Part shown: in pieces, positions 1 to 9,491 of the stretch | Position numbering within the stretch: position 1 is the first letter of the stretch | How the letters are laid out: every line of letters starts with the position of its first letter | Assembly: GCA_000818945.1 (NCBI GenBank) | Contig: KN805374.1 | Coordinates: forward strand, 560,921 to 624,920 | Reading direction: 5' to 3' | Source of the DNA: Schizochytrium sp. CCTCC M209059 | Lineage: Eukaryota > Sar > Bigyra > Thraustochytrida > Thraustochytriidae | DNA: 64,000 nt | Translations under genes and position numbers: made by a program | The notes under the pieces: model-generated | Database searches by the model: none | The model's input: the letters and a program-made list of their open reading frames with translations, nothing else | Told to the model about the DNA's origin: nothing

Positions 1-210
1 GGCGAGTACTTGCCAAAATACTTTACCACGGAGACCAGACGTAGCTGCGTCCGTTTCCCTGTACAGCAGACAACCACGGTGTGCGCCTTTGGCGTCAAAC
101 CAAATTCTCTTCTTGTTGCGGGCTATGATGGGTCCTTTTCGCAATTTTCATTTGACCCCGTCAGCGGCTCGCACGAGCGCACCTATTTGTCATCGATATT
201 TCCTGCGTAG
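1..210 (+). CDS. PROPPIN (WIPI/Atg18-like) WD-repeat protein, C-terminal fragment
   Basis: The open frame enters from the left edge in frame 1 and stops at 208-210, giving 69 residues of a C-terminus. It begins GEYLPKYF, followed about 20 residues later by a CAFG motif, then LLVAGYDGSFSQFSFDP and a tail rich in acidic and aromatic residues. This matches the last blade of PROPPINs of the WIPI3/WIPI4/Atg18 group, where a PKYFSSE-type strand, a C-A/V-F-G strand and a 'DGSFYxxxFDP' strand close the propeller. Family members bind PI3P and PI(3,5)P2 and act in autophagosome formation. The phosphoinositide-binding FRRG motif lies upstream of the window and cannot be checked. No start codon is present; the M at position 10 in this frame would be a TTG and is not used. 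Confidence 0.68.
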   Translation, partial: GEYLPKYFTTETRRSCVRFPVQQTTTVCAFGVKPNSLLVAGYDGSFSQFSFDPVSGSHERTYLSSIFPA

Positions 211-354
211 TCGTGCTCCTACGCGAGCATACAAACGCAAACACGCATCTTAACTCTTTTACAAAGCTTTTTTCCCCTCTTTTTTTGACACGTCGTCCTG
301 TTCTCTATATGCAAGTCAGTGGAGGTGGGCGTCTCTGTGCTTTCCGAGCAATCG

Positions 355-1500
355 TCATGAACGGCTGACTGACGGCGACTCGATCGGTTCGGGCGTGTGA
401 GACAAGTCGCACATGACGGGGCAAGGGCAAGGCGAGCACTCGACGGTGGGTTTGAGCATGCGAAATGTGAGACTCACTCGAATTCCGCGAGGGACGATTC
501 CGCGACCTTTGATAGGATCGCTCTTGCGCTGCAGAATTCCATGCGTGAACCGATATCGAGCCTCGCCCGTCAGGATGACAAGTGATCGCGGCGGCAAAAG
601 AACATCAACTACGCCTTCGCGACGCCCCTCTGGACAGAATCGCATGACGCTGACGGCGCCAAGACTAAGACTCGCGAGCCCGTCTTTAAACGCCGAGTGA
701 GTGTCCACGTGGGGGGGAATACCCTGGCCAGGCAGGTATTCGTTTGCAGTGACCTGTTCTGGATCCCATGCTTCCAAGCCTCGGTTTGCTCCTGCTTCTC
801 GAACGGCATCGCGCACTCTGTCTGCAATGCGTGCGAGCCATTCGGGAAATGTCCCAACCTGTCGCGATGCGTCACAACGCCGCGTGCCATAGTCGAACTT
901 GTACCCAAAATGGCGAACACGTCTCTTTTTCGGCTGACGTCGATGAACAGGTACCTCCCAGGCTTCATCAATCTGTGACAAGAGCTCCTTTTCCTCATTT
1001 GCATTGACAAAGTTTTCCAAGAGACGCAGACCAGGTACTTGAACAAGGTCTCCTGCAACATAGTCAACCTCCCGAAAGCTTTGAGCGCCATCAATTACCT
1101 TTGGCGCAGCAGTTTTTGCATCTGTGTTCCCAATCATACTGCTAGCAGCGCTTGCATCACGGCCGCGTTTCTTGCCAGCTTTGATTTCTTGAACGAGGAG
1201 CTCGCGTCCTGAATTCAAGAGGTCTCGTCGGCCGTGGAATTTTGCAATCGCTGTTTCGCCGACATTTCGATCTGCAAAGCTGATACGCACGACCCCCCTT
1301 GCCAGAGGTTTCATCTGAGGCATCGCAGCGCTCGCCTCGATGATCTTCTCCTGCACCAGCAGGCGCTCGAGCTCCGCGGCCACGAGCTCGTCCTCGTTCT
1401 CGCTCTGTCGCTCGCAAGCGCCGCGCTGCTCCTCCTCCGCCTCGCTTTGGGGCCTGCTTTTCCGCGCAGGTCCTACCCGCGCGACGGCGACGAGCGTCAT
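355..1500 (-). CDS. ALKBH8-like 2-oxoglutarate/Fe(II) dioxygenase (tRNA wobble-uridine hydroxylase type)
   Basis: 381 residues. The AlkB jelly-roll domain spans roughly 150-350. The iron ligands are visible as HVD (H264, D266) and a distal H320 in RFTHGI, and the 2-oxoglutarate-binding arginines as R341 and R347 in RGIRVSLTFR. The run RYRFTHGI with nearby RGRGIVPRGIR is typical of ALKBH8. Residues 68-106 (VVRISFADR... to LLVQEIKAG) look like the second half of an RRM, which also precedes AlkB in ALKBH8. Animal ALKBH8 adds a C-terminal methyltransferase that makes mcm5U. Here the protein ends about 30 residues after the AlkB domain, so, as in plants, that activity would need a separate protein. 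It is divergent from the RAD51C-like gene, with 349 bp between starts. The C-terminal CPCPVMC stretch is of unknown meaning. Confidence 0.85.
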   Translation of the reverse strand: MTLVAVARVGPARKSRPQSEAEEEQRGACERQSENEDELVAAELERLLVQEKIIEASAAMPQMKPLARGVVRISFADRNVGETAIAKFHGRRDLLNSGRELLVQEIKAGKKRGRDASAASSMIGNTDAKTAAPKVIDGAQSFREVDYVAGDLVQVPGLRLLENFVNANEEKELLSQIDEAWEVPVHRRQPKKRRVRHFGYKFDYGTRRCDASRQVGTFPEWLARIADRVRDAVREAGANRGLEAWDPEQVTANEYLPGQGIPPHVDTHSAFKDGLASLSLGAVSVMRFCPEGRREGVVDVLLPPRSLVILTGEARYRFTHGILQRKSDPIKGRGIVPRGIRVSLTFRMLKPTVECSPCPCPVMCDLSHTPEPIESPSVSRS

Positions 1501-1849
1501 GGCCCTCTCGCGCGTCCTCCCGGAGCGCGTGCAAGGCCTCCTCTTCGTCCGGGCCGGGCTTGGTCTGCAGGGCGTCGCAGGCTTTGCGTTATGCTGCCAG
1601 ACGCTTAAAGAAGATCACTCGCGTTGACGGGCTGTGATGTGATGGTTGGGCCATCGAGCAACTCCAGGTTCAAGTTGCTGCAGCAGATCCGTGACGCGCG
1701 AGAGAGCCGCGCGCGCAGAACCTCGTGCGCGGGGCGGCCCTTCTTGGCGACGTGCTTGCCTTGGCGGCGTGCTCGCTCGCCCGTCGCTCGTCGCTTGACA
1801 CTCGCTCGACGCTCGAGGCTTGGTTCGGGGGCCGGAGAAGGCGGGGAGG
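1501..1849. promoter_or_regulatory. Shared divergent upstream region of the ALKBH8-like and RAD51C-like genes
   Basis: This 349-bp interval lies between the two head-to-head start codons (1500 on -, 1850 on +). It must hold both core promoters if the starts are right. I see no clear TATA box. Open frames across it are shadows. The function is inferred from gene orientation only. Confidence 0.45.
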
Positions 1850-2153
1850 ATGGCGGATGAGGCCCCAGAGGGCGCGCTGCTCTCGACGGCGCTCGCAGTC
1901 TCGCCCGAGGCTAAAAAACTCATTCGTGCGTGTGGATTCAGGACACTGCGTGATCTCCTGCGCGATCCGCCCGTGCAGCTGGCAAGAGAACTCGCCATGG
2001 AACCCCGTAAGGTCGTCGCGCTCGTGCGGGAGATTCGCGAGGCTGCGCAAGGAACCGCCGTCTGGCAGGGCGCGACCCCCGCGACAATGACCTCGGCTAC
2101 GGCTCCGCCTTCTTCTTCTTCTTCTTCTTCTTCTTCTTCTTCTTCTTCTTCTT

Positions 2154-2185
<32 letters not shown>

Positions 2186-3235
2186 TCTGCGACTGCAGCA
2201 GCATCAACAACAAGAACCGCCGCAACCGTTCCCAATGCTTCGACTGCAAACAGAAAGCGCAAAGGTCGTAGCGCACTCGAACTTTTGGCGCAGGAGGAAA
2301 CGGGGAGCAAAAAGATTGTCACGCTGTGCAAGTCCATTGACGAAATGCTCGATGGCGGCGTTAGTCTTGGGACGTTGACCGAATTCTGTGGCGTCCCAGG
2401 CGCGGGAAAGACGCAGGTCGCAATGCAGTTGGCCGTGGACGTTACCATCCCGCCCGCATTCGGTGGCCTCGGCGGCGAGTGTCTCTACGTGGACACGGAA
2501 GGAAGCTTTACGGTGGAGCGCGTTGTGGACATGGCCGAGGCCGTTGTACGCCAACTCAAGAGAACGGCGCAGGCTAGCGCAGATGCAGGCGACGAGGATC
2601 TAGCAGAGATGCAGTCTCGCGCATTGAAAGAAATCGCAAGCGCGGAGGATGTTCTCTCGAAAATCCACGTCTGCCGCGTACACAATTTAGTCGAGCAGCT
2701 TTCCGTGGCACACTGCTTTGCGGACATGCTAGAGGAGAACCCAAGTCTACGACTGATTGTGGTGGACTCTGTGGCTTTCCATTTTCGTCAGGACGCGGGC
2801 ACCAATGCCGGTCAGCGTGCTCGCGTATTGAGCGGACACGCGCAACTGCTCAACGCGCTGGCCGCGGAACGTAATCTCGCTCTGGTCGTAACGAACCAGA
2901 TGACGGTCAAATTCGATCAAGCCGCGCCTCAAAGGCAATCTGGAGATGGCGCATCGTCATACTATGCGCCAGCTCTAGGTGAAATGTGGTCACATTCTGT
3001 GACAAATCGCGTTGTGCTGGAGCGAACTGCCGAACAAACCAGGTCGCGGCCCTCGAGTTCCTCGGGTGACATCAAGCGCGCTCGGAGCACCGATTCGGGG
3101 CCTCTTGCAGTGCGCAGTGCTCGACTTGTCAAGTCGCCGTACCTTGCGGCCGCGAAAGCGAGCTTTGTAGTTCGAGCAGCGGGGGTTCGGGACGTGCCCT
3201 CGGCGCGAGGTTCTCGTAGGTCTCACCGCACATGA
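1850..3235 (+). CDS. RAD51C-like RecA-family recombinase paralogue
   Basis: 461 residues from the ATG at 1850 (GAGGATGGCG context); a longer frame exists only from a TTG. An N-terminal helical region (21-66, AKKLIRACGF... KVVALVREIREA) resembles the helix-hairpin-helix domain of RAD51 paralogues. A linker with a serine run (about 88-102) and an alanine run (104-112) follows, encoded by TTC/TCT and GCT repeats. The ATPase core has Walker A GVPGAGKT (181-188), YVDTEGSF (213-220), Walker B LIVVDS (302-307) and VVTNQMTVKF (346-355). The pattern ALGEMWSHSVTNRVVL (375-390) matches the end of the RAD51C/DMC1 fold. Family members load or stabilise RAD51 filaments in homologous recombination. The basic tail (400-461) extends beyond the usual core, which in human RAD51C ends near 376 residues, and contains KRAR. 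RAD51C is the best fit among the paralogues; XRCC3 is less likely. Confidence 0.85.
2110..2182 (+). repeat. TTC/TCT and GCT trinucleotide runs inside the RAD51C-like gene
   Basis: A TTC tract (about 2110-2155) is followed by a GCT tract (about 2157-2182). Read in frame they give a poly-Ser then poly-Ala linker between the N-terminal helices and the ATPase core. They are nearly pure codon repeats, so they probably arose by slippage. Confidence 0.9.
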
Positions 3236-3359
3236 CATCATTCATCTCTCAAGGTCAGGCTTGACTTTTTTTTAAAAATCAGGACCCGACTTCCTACTCG
3301 TGTAAAAGAACATTGAACCAATCACACGCGTGCAGCACGCAGCGCAGAACGTTTGAGCC

Positions 3360-4817
3360 ATGGCGGACGGTAAAGGCTCAGAGTCTTTTGCTTACCCTGC
3401 TGCTGCTGCTGCTGCTCATCCTCCTGCTGCTGTTGCTGATGCTGCTGCTGCGAAGCTAATCAACTTGCTTACAGCCGCGGGCCAGGAAGCCGCAGAGCAG
3501 GAAGACCGCAATGCCCATGGGACGTACGCGTATGTCCGCTCGCGTTGGGCCAGTACTAGCGCAGTAGCGCGCCGGCCCCAAACGGCACAACAACGCTTGA
3601 CGCGCAGCGCAAGAGAAGAGGTGTCTCCCCGGCGACAAGCTTTGGGTGATTCTTTTGACAAACGAGAGCTCGTGCAAATTTTTCAGACCTCGAGCGCAAC
3701 ATTCAATGACAGAGGAAAGCATCATGAACGGCAGCAGCAGAAGGAGGAGCAGCAGCAGCAGCATCTTGGGCTCGCTTTACCCGGAGGTGGGTCGCATGTG
3801 AGTGATGAGCTCGTAATGGCGCTGCTTGACACTGCTCTCGGCCACTGTCTTACATCGGTGGACCTCGTCGGTAATCTGCAGCTCTGTGATCCTTTTCCGT
3901 CGCTGCATGATGAGGCCAAGGTACCAGCGGAGTCTTGGCAAAAGATGCAAACCTTGCGCATGGCGCATTGTTTGCGACTCTCCAAGTCTTGCATGCTTAC
4001 GATTCCTGCGCTATTTCCTGCGCTGCGCACGCTCGAACTCGCGTGCTGTCTCTCGGTTGACGACAAGGTCATCACAATGCTGTGCAAAGAGCTTGTTCAT
4101 CTACGACATGTTGACATTGCAGGATGTAGTCAGGTTACAGACCGCGGACTTGCGAATCTAACGATGACGCGAGGGAACCAACTCGTGACTGTAAACCTCA
4201 CTGGACTTTGGGAAATCTCATCGCGTGGGCTTGCAGGTTCCGACTCAGAACCCCAAACCTGGTCGCGTCTGGAAGCCTTTTCTTGCGTGGGATGCACTGG
4301 TCTCGACGATGCGGCGGTCTTGAGTATTCTCGAGCGATGCATCTCCTCTCGACTCGAAGTCTTTCACGCGGCAGGCGTGCGCTCACTCAGTGACAAGGTT
4401 CTCCGTGTGCTGGAGAATGGCAAGAAGTTGCGCGAGGTGGACATGAGCGACAATCCTGCTGTAACTACTGCCGGGGCACGTGGGCTTTTGAAGGCACAAA
4501 AATGCCATATGCCAGGCTTGAATGTTTTTCGCACACGATCATGCCCACTCGTGAGCGTTTCTCTCGTCGATGAGTTTCCATTGATTGATGTGGAGGTTGA
4601 CCAGCCCATTCAAATGGATGTTGGGGATTGTCAGGTAGCAGGACGGCTCCTGCTAACGGTAGGGCTGGCAATGGGCGGCTCGCGCCTTGCTCTTAATCAA
4701 ATGATGGGCTCGGTGGGCGTGACGCTCTGGTTTCGCGGAATGCAGGTGCTTTTTGCGTTATTTGGTCTTTATCTCAGCATGGCCGTGCTTGTTTTTGCTG
4801 TTGCAACGGTTTTCTGA
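3360..4817 (+). CDS. Leucine-rich-repeat (AMN1/FBXL-type) protein with C-terminal membrane anchor
   Basis: 485 residues from an ATG in GCCATGG context. The N-terminus is Ala/Pro rich (GCT/CTG repeats), with a Gln-rich stretch near 122-136. From about residue 150 to 400 there are cysteine-containing LRRs of the type LRTLELACCLSVDDKVI, LRHVDIAGCSQVTDRGLANLT and LEAFSCVGCTGLDDAAVLSIL. This LRR-CC pattern is typical of F-box/LRR and AMN1 proteins. No F-box is evident. The last ~25 residues (QVLFALFGLYLSMAVLVFAVATVF) are a hydrophobic helix with almost nothing after it, which is the layout of a tail-anchored protein, so the LRR domain would face the cytosol. It could be a membrane-bound adaptor, but the ligand and complex are unknown. 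The 3' end is convergent with the ClpX gene. Confidence 0.8.
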   Translation: MADGKGSESFAYPAAAAAAHPPAAVADAAAAKLINLLTAAGQEAAEQEDRNAHGTYAYVRSRWASTSAVARRPQTAQQRLTRSAREEVSPRRQALGDSFDKRELVQIFQTSSATFNDRGKHHERQQQKEEQQQQHLGLALPGGGSHVSDELVMALLDTALGHCLTSVDLVGNLQLCDPFPSLHDEAKVPAESWQKMQTLRMAHCLRLSKSCMLTIPALFPALRTLELACCLSVDDKVITMLCKELVHLRHVDIAGCSQVTDRGLANLTMTRGNQLVTVNLTGLWEISSRGLAGSDSEPQTWSRLEAFSCVGCTGLDDAAVLSILERCISSRLEVFHAAGVRSLSDKVLRVLENGKKLREVDMSDNPAVTTAGARGLLKAQKCHMPGLNVFRTRSCPLVSVSLVDEFPLIDVEVDQPIQMDVGDCQVAGRLLLTVGLAMGGSRLALNQMMGSVGVTLWFRGMQVLFALFGLYLSMAVLVFAVATVF

Positions 4818-5154
4818 CGGATTTTGTCAAGAAGCGAAAGCTTTAGGGAGGAAACTACAAGAGTGTTACAGGGTCTACCACCGAGCATCGTGGGCACAAA
4901 CCTTGAACAATTTTTAATTTGGTAAAGAGCCAAGGAGAGAAAAAAACAGAAGTTGTTACAGTATCGCGCACATCTTTTCATTCGTTTTGATTATGTATGC
5001 AAGTTGAAAAGTGAAGTACTTGGAAAGAGATGAGTCGAGAGGAAAAAGAAATAGATGTGAATCGCCCAGCATGCGTCACGAATTACTTTCCTCTTGTTCG
5101 CTTCTCCCTTTCATATTTTCTTTTTTTTTCTTTCATCTTCTTCGTTTTCGTATC
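4818..5154. other. Convergent intergenic spacer (LRR gene / ClpX gene)
   Basis: This 337-bp spacer separates two converging 3' ends and is less GC-rich than its surroundings. I see no supported gene. It should contain both polyadenylation regions. Confidence 0.6.
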
Positions 5155-7605
5155 TTAGAACCCTGCGGAGGCTTCCTCGACCTGAGACCAGAGGTCAGCG
5201 TCGTCTTCGCCGCTGTCGAGCCGGGAAGCAATCTCCGAGGCTGGAGTGGGGCCCTTCTTCACGAGAAGAGGCTGCTTGAGACCGAGAACAGCGTCTTCGT
5301 GCACCACGACAGCCTTGACGTCGCCCTTTTCAGGGAGGACAAACATTGTCTCGGTGAGAATGGAGTCGAGAATGGCGCGGAGTCCGCGAGCGCCCGTCTC
5401 GCGCTCATGTGCCATGATGGCAATGCGGCGGAGCGCCCCGTCCGTGATGACAAAGTCGACGTTTTGCAACGAAAAAAGCGTGCGGTACTGGCGCACAATC
5501 GCGTTCTTGGGCTCGGTGAGAACCTGGCAAAGCTCGTCAATGGTGAGCTGACGAGTGGAGAGCACATGCGAGAAGCGACCGAGAAACTCGGGGATGAGAC
5601 CATACTGCACGAGGTCCTTGGGCTGAACCTGCTTAAAGAGGTCGTCAGCGGTCACGCCCTGGAGAGTCTCTGAAGAGTTGGGCAAGACGCTCGCCTCGAA
5701 GCCCATTGAAGACTTCATGGTGCGGCGCGAAATGGTCTTTTCGAGACCGGAAAAGGCGCCGCCGCAGATAAAGAGAATCTCCGAGGTGTCGATCTGCACG
5801 TATTCACTGCGCACGGACTTGGCCCCCTTTTTGGGCACATTTGCCACAGTCCCCTCGAGAAGCTTGAGGAGCGCCTGCTGAACGCCCTCGCCGCTGACGT
5901 CACGGGTGGCGCCGGGTCCAGAACTCTTGGCAATCTTGTCGATCTCGTCAATGTACACGATGCCGCGCTGCGCAAGGTCGACGTCGTAGTCGGCCTCTTG
6001 GTAGAGTTTGTACAGGATGGCCTCCACGTCCTCGCCAATGTAACCGGCCTGAGTCAGGCAGGTTGCGTCAAAGATGACCAGGGGAACGCCTGTCATGCGC
6101 GCCAGCGTGCGCGCCATCAGCGTCTTGCCCGAGCCCGTGGGGCCGATGAGCAGCACGTTGGACTTGTCAATATGCGTGACATCGAGTTGAGTTTCCGAGC
6201 TGGCGCTCGCGCCTGCGCCCACTGCATTAGCCTTGGCACGGGCGTCGTTGTCCACTTCCTCCAAGGCATCGCTTGCCTCGCGGCTTCTGCCGCGATCCGC
6301 GGAGGCGCTCTCGCGACCGGGGACGCGGTCGCCCCCGAGGCCGCCGTCGGCCAGCTTGACAATGGTCGCACGAGGCTCTCCGTCGTCGCCGCGAACGTAG
6401 CCTTCGCCCGTACGCCAAGCGAGCGGGGAAACATCGGCATTTTGTGGCGGGATCTCGCCATCGCCGAGGTCAACCTCGCGGCCTTGATACCAGCGTCGAA
6501 CCTGCTTGTCGTCAAATTGGCGGAGGCTTTGCGGTGGGCCAGATCCAGGGCCGCCACTGGTGGTCGAACCTGCGTTGGTGTGCGTGCTGACGCCCGGAGT
6601 GATGCCGCTCTTGGCGAGCCCGCCGGCGCTGTTGCCGACGGCGGCATCGCGCGCGGCTCGTGCTTTGCGCTGCTTGGCGTTATAGGAAAGAATGTTGTAG
6701 TGGTTGTGCACGGAGACGGACAGGACCTTTTTCACGCGGTCCTGGCCGATGACGAACTCGTTGAGGCCGTTGAAAAGCTCGCGCGGAGTCTTGTTGGCCC
6801 AACGGGGCGCCTCATTGACGGCAGGAGCAGCAGCTTGGGAACCGCCTGCACCCGGGAGAGGGCCCGTCGGTTCACCAGAGTACTGCTGAGGTTGATCGGT
6901 GCGGGATCCCGCCCGCTGGCTGTCATCGAGCCACTTCAGTCCGGACCCCTTGTCGTCATTGTTGCCGGTGCTGCCCGTAAAGTTTCCAGACGCACCGCCG
7001 GTGACGGCATCCCCGGATTGGGGTTGTCGGCGGAACTGATTACCTGCGCTCATGTCGGCTGAGGCGGGGCCGGGCGTGTACGAGCCGTTCCCGCGCGAAG
7101 AGGTCCATGCGGAGCTTGATGGCGAGGACGAGGCCGCCGTTGCTGAGGTCATGCTCTCGACCTGCTTGATGCGGTCCAGCGTGGACTTGGAGGTGTCCAT
7201 CATGACATAGTGCACGCCGGGTGAGCACTGGCACTTGAAGACAAGGTCCGAGGAGCCCTGAGATCCGCTGTCGACGAGCTCCAGCTTGCGCTGGCACTTG
7301 GGACAGAGCCCGACGGCGTCGCCTCCGCCGTTGCCTCCGCCAATCCCTCCGGCGCCCTGGAGCGTCGAGGTCGACGTCGCGGACGTGCTGCCGAGGTCGC
7401 CGTTGCGGCTACTGCTGTTGTTGTTTTTGTTATTCCCGTTGCCATTGCCGCCGACGGAGGACGAAAAGTACGCTGCGGCCGCGTGCGCGGCGGGCCAGGG
7501 CGCCGCCGCCGGCGCGAGTGCGCCTCCCGCCTTTCTCCAGAGCAGCTCCCGCGTCTGTGCCCGCGCGCGCGGGGCGCCGCCTCTCGCGAGCGTGCGAAGG
7601 ATCAT
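5155..7605 (-). CDS. Mitochondrial ClpX-type AAA+ unfoldase
   Basis: 816 residues from the ATG whose complement is at 7603-7605. The frame is open further upstream, but that part is low-complexity and does not resemble ClpX. The N-terminus (MILRTLARGGAPRARAQ...) is Arg/Ala-rich and lacks acidic residues before about 20, as in a matrix-targeting peptide. A four-Cys zinc site follows (C101, C104, C125, C127). The AAA+ core has Walker A GPTGSGKT (488-495), GYIGEDVE, Walker B IVYIDEIDK (549-557), TRDVSGEGVQQALLKLLEGT, and sensor 2 in ETGARGLRAILDSIL. ClpX unfolds substrates and feeds them to ClpP in the matrix. Between NHY (301-303) and Walker A lies an insertion of roughly 150 residues absent from bacterial ClpX. 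The ClpP-docking loop reads MGF (634-636) where bacteria have IGF/LGF. No clpP gene is present in the window. Confidence 0.95.
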   Translation of the reverse strand: MILRTLARGGAPRARAQTRELLWRKAGGALAPAAAPWPAAHAAAAYFSSSVGGNGNGNNKNNNSSSRNGDLGSTSATSTSTLQGAGGIGGGNGGGDAVGLCPKCQRKLELVDSGSQGSSDLVFKCQCSPGVHYVMMDTSKSTLDRIKQVESMTSATAASSSPSSSAWTSSRGNGSYTPGPASADMSAGNQFRRQPQSGDAVTGGASGNFTGSTGNNDDKGSGLKWLDDSQRAGSRTDQPQQYSGEPTGPLPGAGGSQAAAPAVNEAPRWANKTPRELFNGLNEFVIGQDRVKKVLSVSVHNHYNILSYNAKQRKARAARDAAVGNSAGGLAKSGITPGVSTHTNAGSTTSGGPGSGPPQSLRQFDDKQVRRWYQGREVDLGDGEIPPQNADVSPLAWRTGEGYVRGDDGEPRATIVKLADGGLGGDRVPGRESASADRGRSREASDALEEVDNDARAKANAVGAGASASSETQLDVTHIDKSNVLLIGPTGSGKTLMARTLARMTGVPLVIFDATCLTQAGYIGEDVEAILYKLYQEADYDVDLAQRGIVYIDEIDKIAKSSGPGATRDVSGEGVQQALLKLLEGTVANVPKKGAKSVRSEYVQIDTSEILFICGGAFSGLEKTISRRTMKSSMGFEASVLPNSSETLQGVTADDLFKQVQPKDLVQYGLIPEFLGRFSHVLSTRQLTIDELCQVLTEPKNAIVRQYRTLFSLQNVDFVITDGALRRIAIMAHERETGARGLRAILDSILTETMFVLPEKGDVKAVVVHEDAVLGLKQPLLVKKGPTPASEIASRLDSGEDDADLWSQVEEASAGF

Positions 7606-9263
7606 TCCGCAAAAGCAAGAAAGCAAAGCTGGCTTGAGCCTCCCTGCCTCCGAGCGCCTCCGGGAGACCGACCGACCGACCGACCGACCGGCCGAGAGCG
7701 CGAGCTCGCGCTGCCCCAGGCCCTGCCTGCCCGCCTCTGCCGGCGCCGGCCCGAGTTCTCCTTCCCTTGCGCCGCGACGGACTCCCTCCGCCCTGCCGCG
7801 GGCGCGCCTCGCCTCTGCTCGCGCTCGCCTCCTCGCTCGGGCTTTGCTTCTGCTCTGCTCTGCTCTGCTTTGCTTTCGCCTTGGTACGTATAGTACTCTG
7901 CTCCTGCTGCTGCTACTCTTTTTCCGCCTTCTTCTTTCTTTCTTCACCGCTTTCTCCTTTGCTCCCTGTTCCCGTGCGGTGTTGTATACTATACTACACT
8001 GTACGATGCGCACCAGCACAGTCGGGTATTCTGCACACGCACTCGCAGAGAGGCACTTACTGCGTAGTACTTGTCAATGAAGCCTCCCTTGCAAGTTGCC
8101 AAAAGGCTTCTTTTTCAAAAATCCCGCACGCCTCCTCGCTCCGCTCTGCGCCGCTGCGCGCCCTCCTCGAGACCGCTGCGCGCGCGCGTCTCGTCTCCCT
8201 TCGCCCCTGCACGCGCGGCCCAGCGCAGCCCGGCGCGGCGCGGCGCAGCGCCCGGTATCGGTCGGCCGATCGATCGATGGATCGATAGATCGATTGATCG
8301 CTCGCTATACGCGCTCTGCTTCCGGACGCCGCGTCTGCTTTCTGACGGATCGCCTTTCCCCGCTTTCTCCGCGTTCGCGCCCGTTCTGCGCCCCGCGCAA
8401 GCAGCTCTCTCCGCGCGGAACGGGAACGGCACCGGGGCGGAACCGGCCGTTCTCTGCCGTTCTCTGCCGTTCCTCCCCGCCCGGTCCGGTTCGGGTTCGA
8501 GGAGGGCGAGGAGGCCGAAGACGATGCTCGCTCGGGCTCGGGAGCAGTGCAGCTGGAGCGCGCGCGCCCGCTGCCGGCGGCGGCGACTCTCCGGCTCGCC
8601 CGCGCGCGCTCGGGGTCGGCCGCCGAGGCGCCGCGGACGCCGTCGCGTGCAAGCAAGCAAGCAAGCAAGCAAGCTTTCTTTGCGTCCGAGTCTTTCGCGG
8701 GTCAACAATCGAAGCGCGCACTGCGCTACCCTGCCGGGCCGCTGCCGGTGGCTGAAGCCCAGGAAACCTCGCTGCGCTGCAGCTGCCTGCGCCTGGCAGG
8801 GCCGCGGGCTGCTGGCTGCAGACTTGCAAGGTGAAGGCGTCAGCGACGGCGTCGGCGTCGGCGTCTTCGTCGCCGTTCTGCGAACGAAGGCGATCGATCG
8901 ATCGATCGATCGAGCGATCGATGTCTTTCTTTTTCTTTCTTCTCGTTTCCTTCTTTCTTTTTTCCTCATTATGGTCACTATCAACAATACACCCGCTCGC
9001 AAGTGCGCTATCGCCCCGTTCCAAGCAAGAGCGCCTTTCGTGTCTTTGCCACACTGCTGCCTGCTCCAACGTGAACGCGGTCCCCAAGTCGGCCATTTCC
9101 GCGTGCAAGTCCACTATTCCGCGTGCAAGTTCACTATTCTGCACGCACAGTCGCCCGAACCCGGCGTCGCGACGGCGCGCGCAAGTGCGCAAAGCGGCGC
9201 TGCGCAAGTGGAGAATGCGCGGCCGCAAGTGGCGCAAAACGAGCGGCCACTGGCGGGCGGGCA

Positions 9264-9314
9264 ATGGCGGGCAAGCAGGGGCAGGGCGAAGATCGATCGA
9301 TCGGCGGCGAGGAG

Positions 9315-9373
<59 letters not shown>

Positions 9374-9473
9374 CGGAGCAGCAGCGGAGCGCGAAGGGAA
9401 CGCGCCGCAGGCTCGCCAAAAAGGTGGCCGACAGAACCTGTCCAGACCCGAGACAGCGCGTGAGGCGAAGTAG
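9264..9473 (+). other. Candidate upstream ORF with poly-glutamine, in frame with MetRS
   Basis: An ATG at 9264 (GCAATGGCG context) opens a 69-codon frame beginning MAGKQGQGEDRSIGG. It contains 18 consecutive CAG codons (9318-9371) and ends in TAG at 9471-9473. The MetRS ATG at 9492 is in the same frame, 18 nt after that stop. If the transcript starts upstream, this is a uORF, and stop readthrough would append a poly-Q tail to the enzyme. There is no evidence of transcription. Confidence 0.35.
9318..9371 (+). repeat. (CAG)18 tract upstream of MetRS
   Basis: An uninterrupted run of 18 CAG units lies on the coding strand of the MetRS gene, about 120 bp before its ATG. A comparable, longer CAG tract precedes the phosphagen kinase gene in this window. 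Confidence 0.97.
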
Positions 9474-9491
9474 ACCCGCGCCGAAGCGAAG

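Larger units (their letters stand above)
7606..9491. other. 1.9-kb divergent spacer between ClpX and MetRS genes, rich in simple repeats
   Basis: The spacer contains GC-rich low-complexity DNA, GATC/CGAT tetranucleotide runs (about 8262-8300 and 8887-8921), a GCAA run (about 8649-8672) and the CAG tract listed separately. Several long open frames cross it on both strands, but they are Arg/Ser/Ala-rich, mutually overlapping and resemble no protein family. It must carry the promoters of both flanking genes. Confidence 0.6.

Noticed and set aside
1615..2448. 277-codon - strand frame with poly-Glu/Ala
   Set aside because: Antisense to the RAD51C-like gene; the acidic run is the complement of its TTC tract.
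7606..8019. Upstream extension of the ClpX frame (138 residues)
   Set aside because: Lys/Arg/Ala-rich low-complexity sequence before a good mitochondrial-type start; no resemblance to ClpX.
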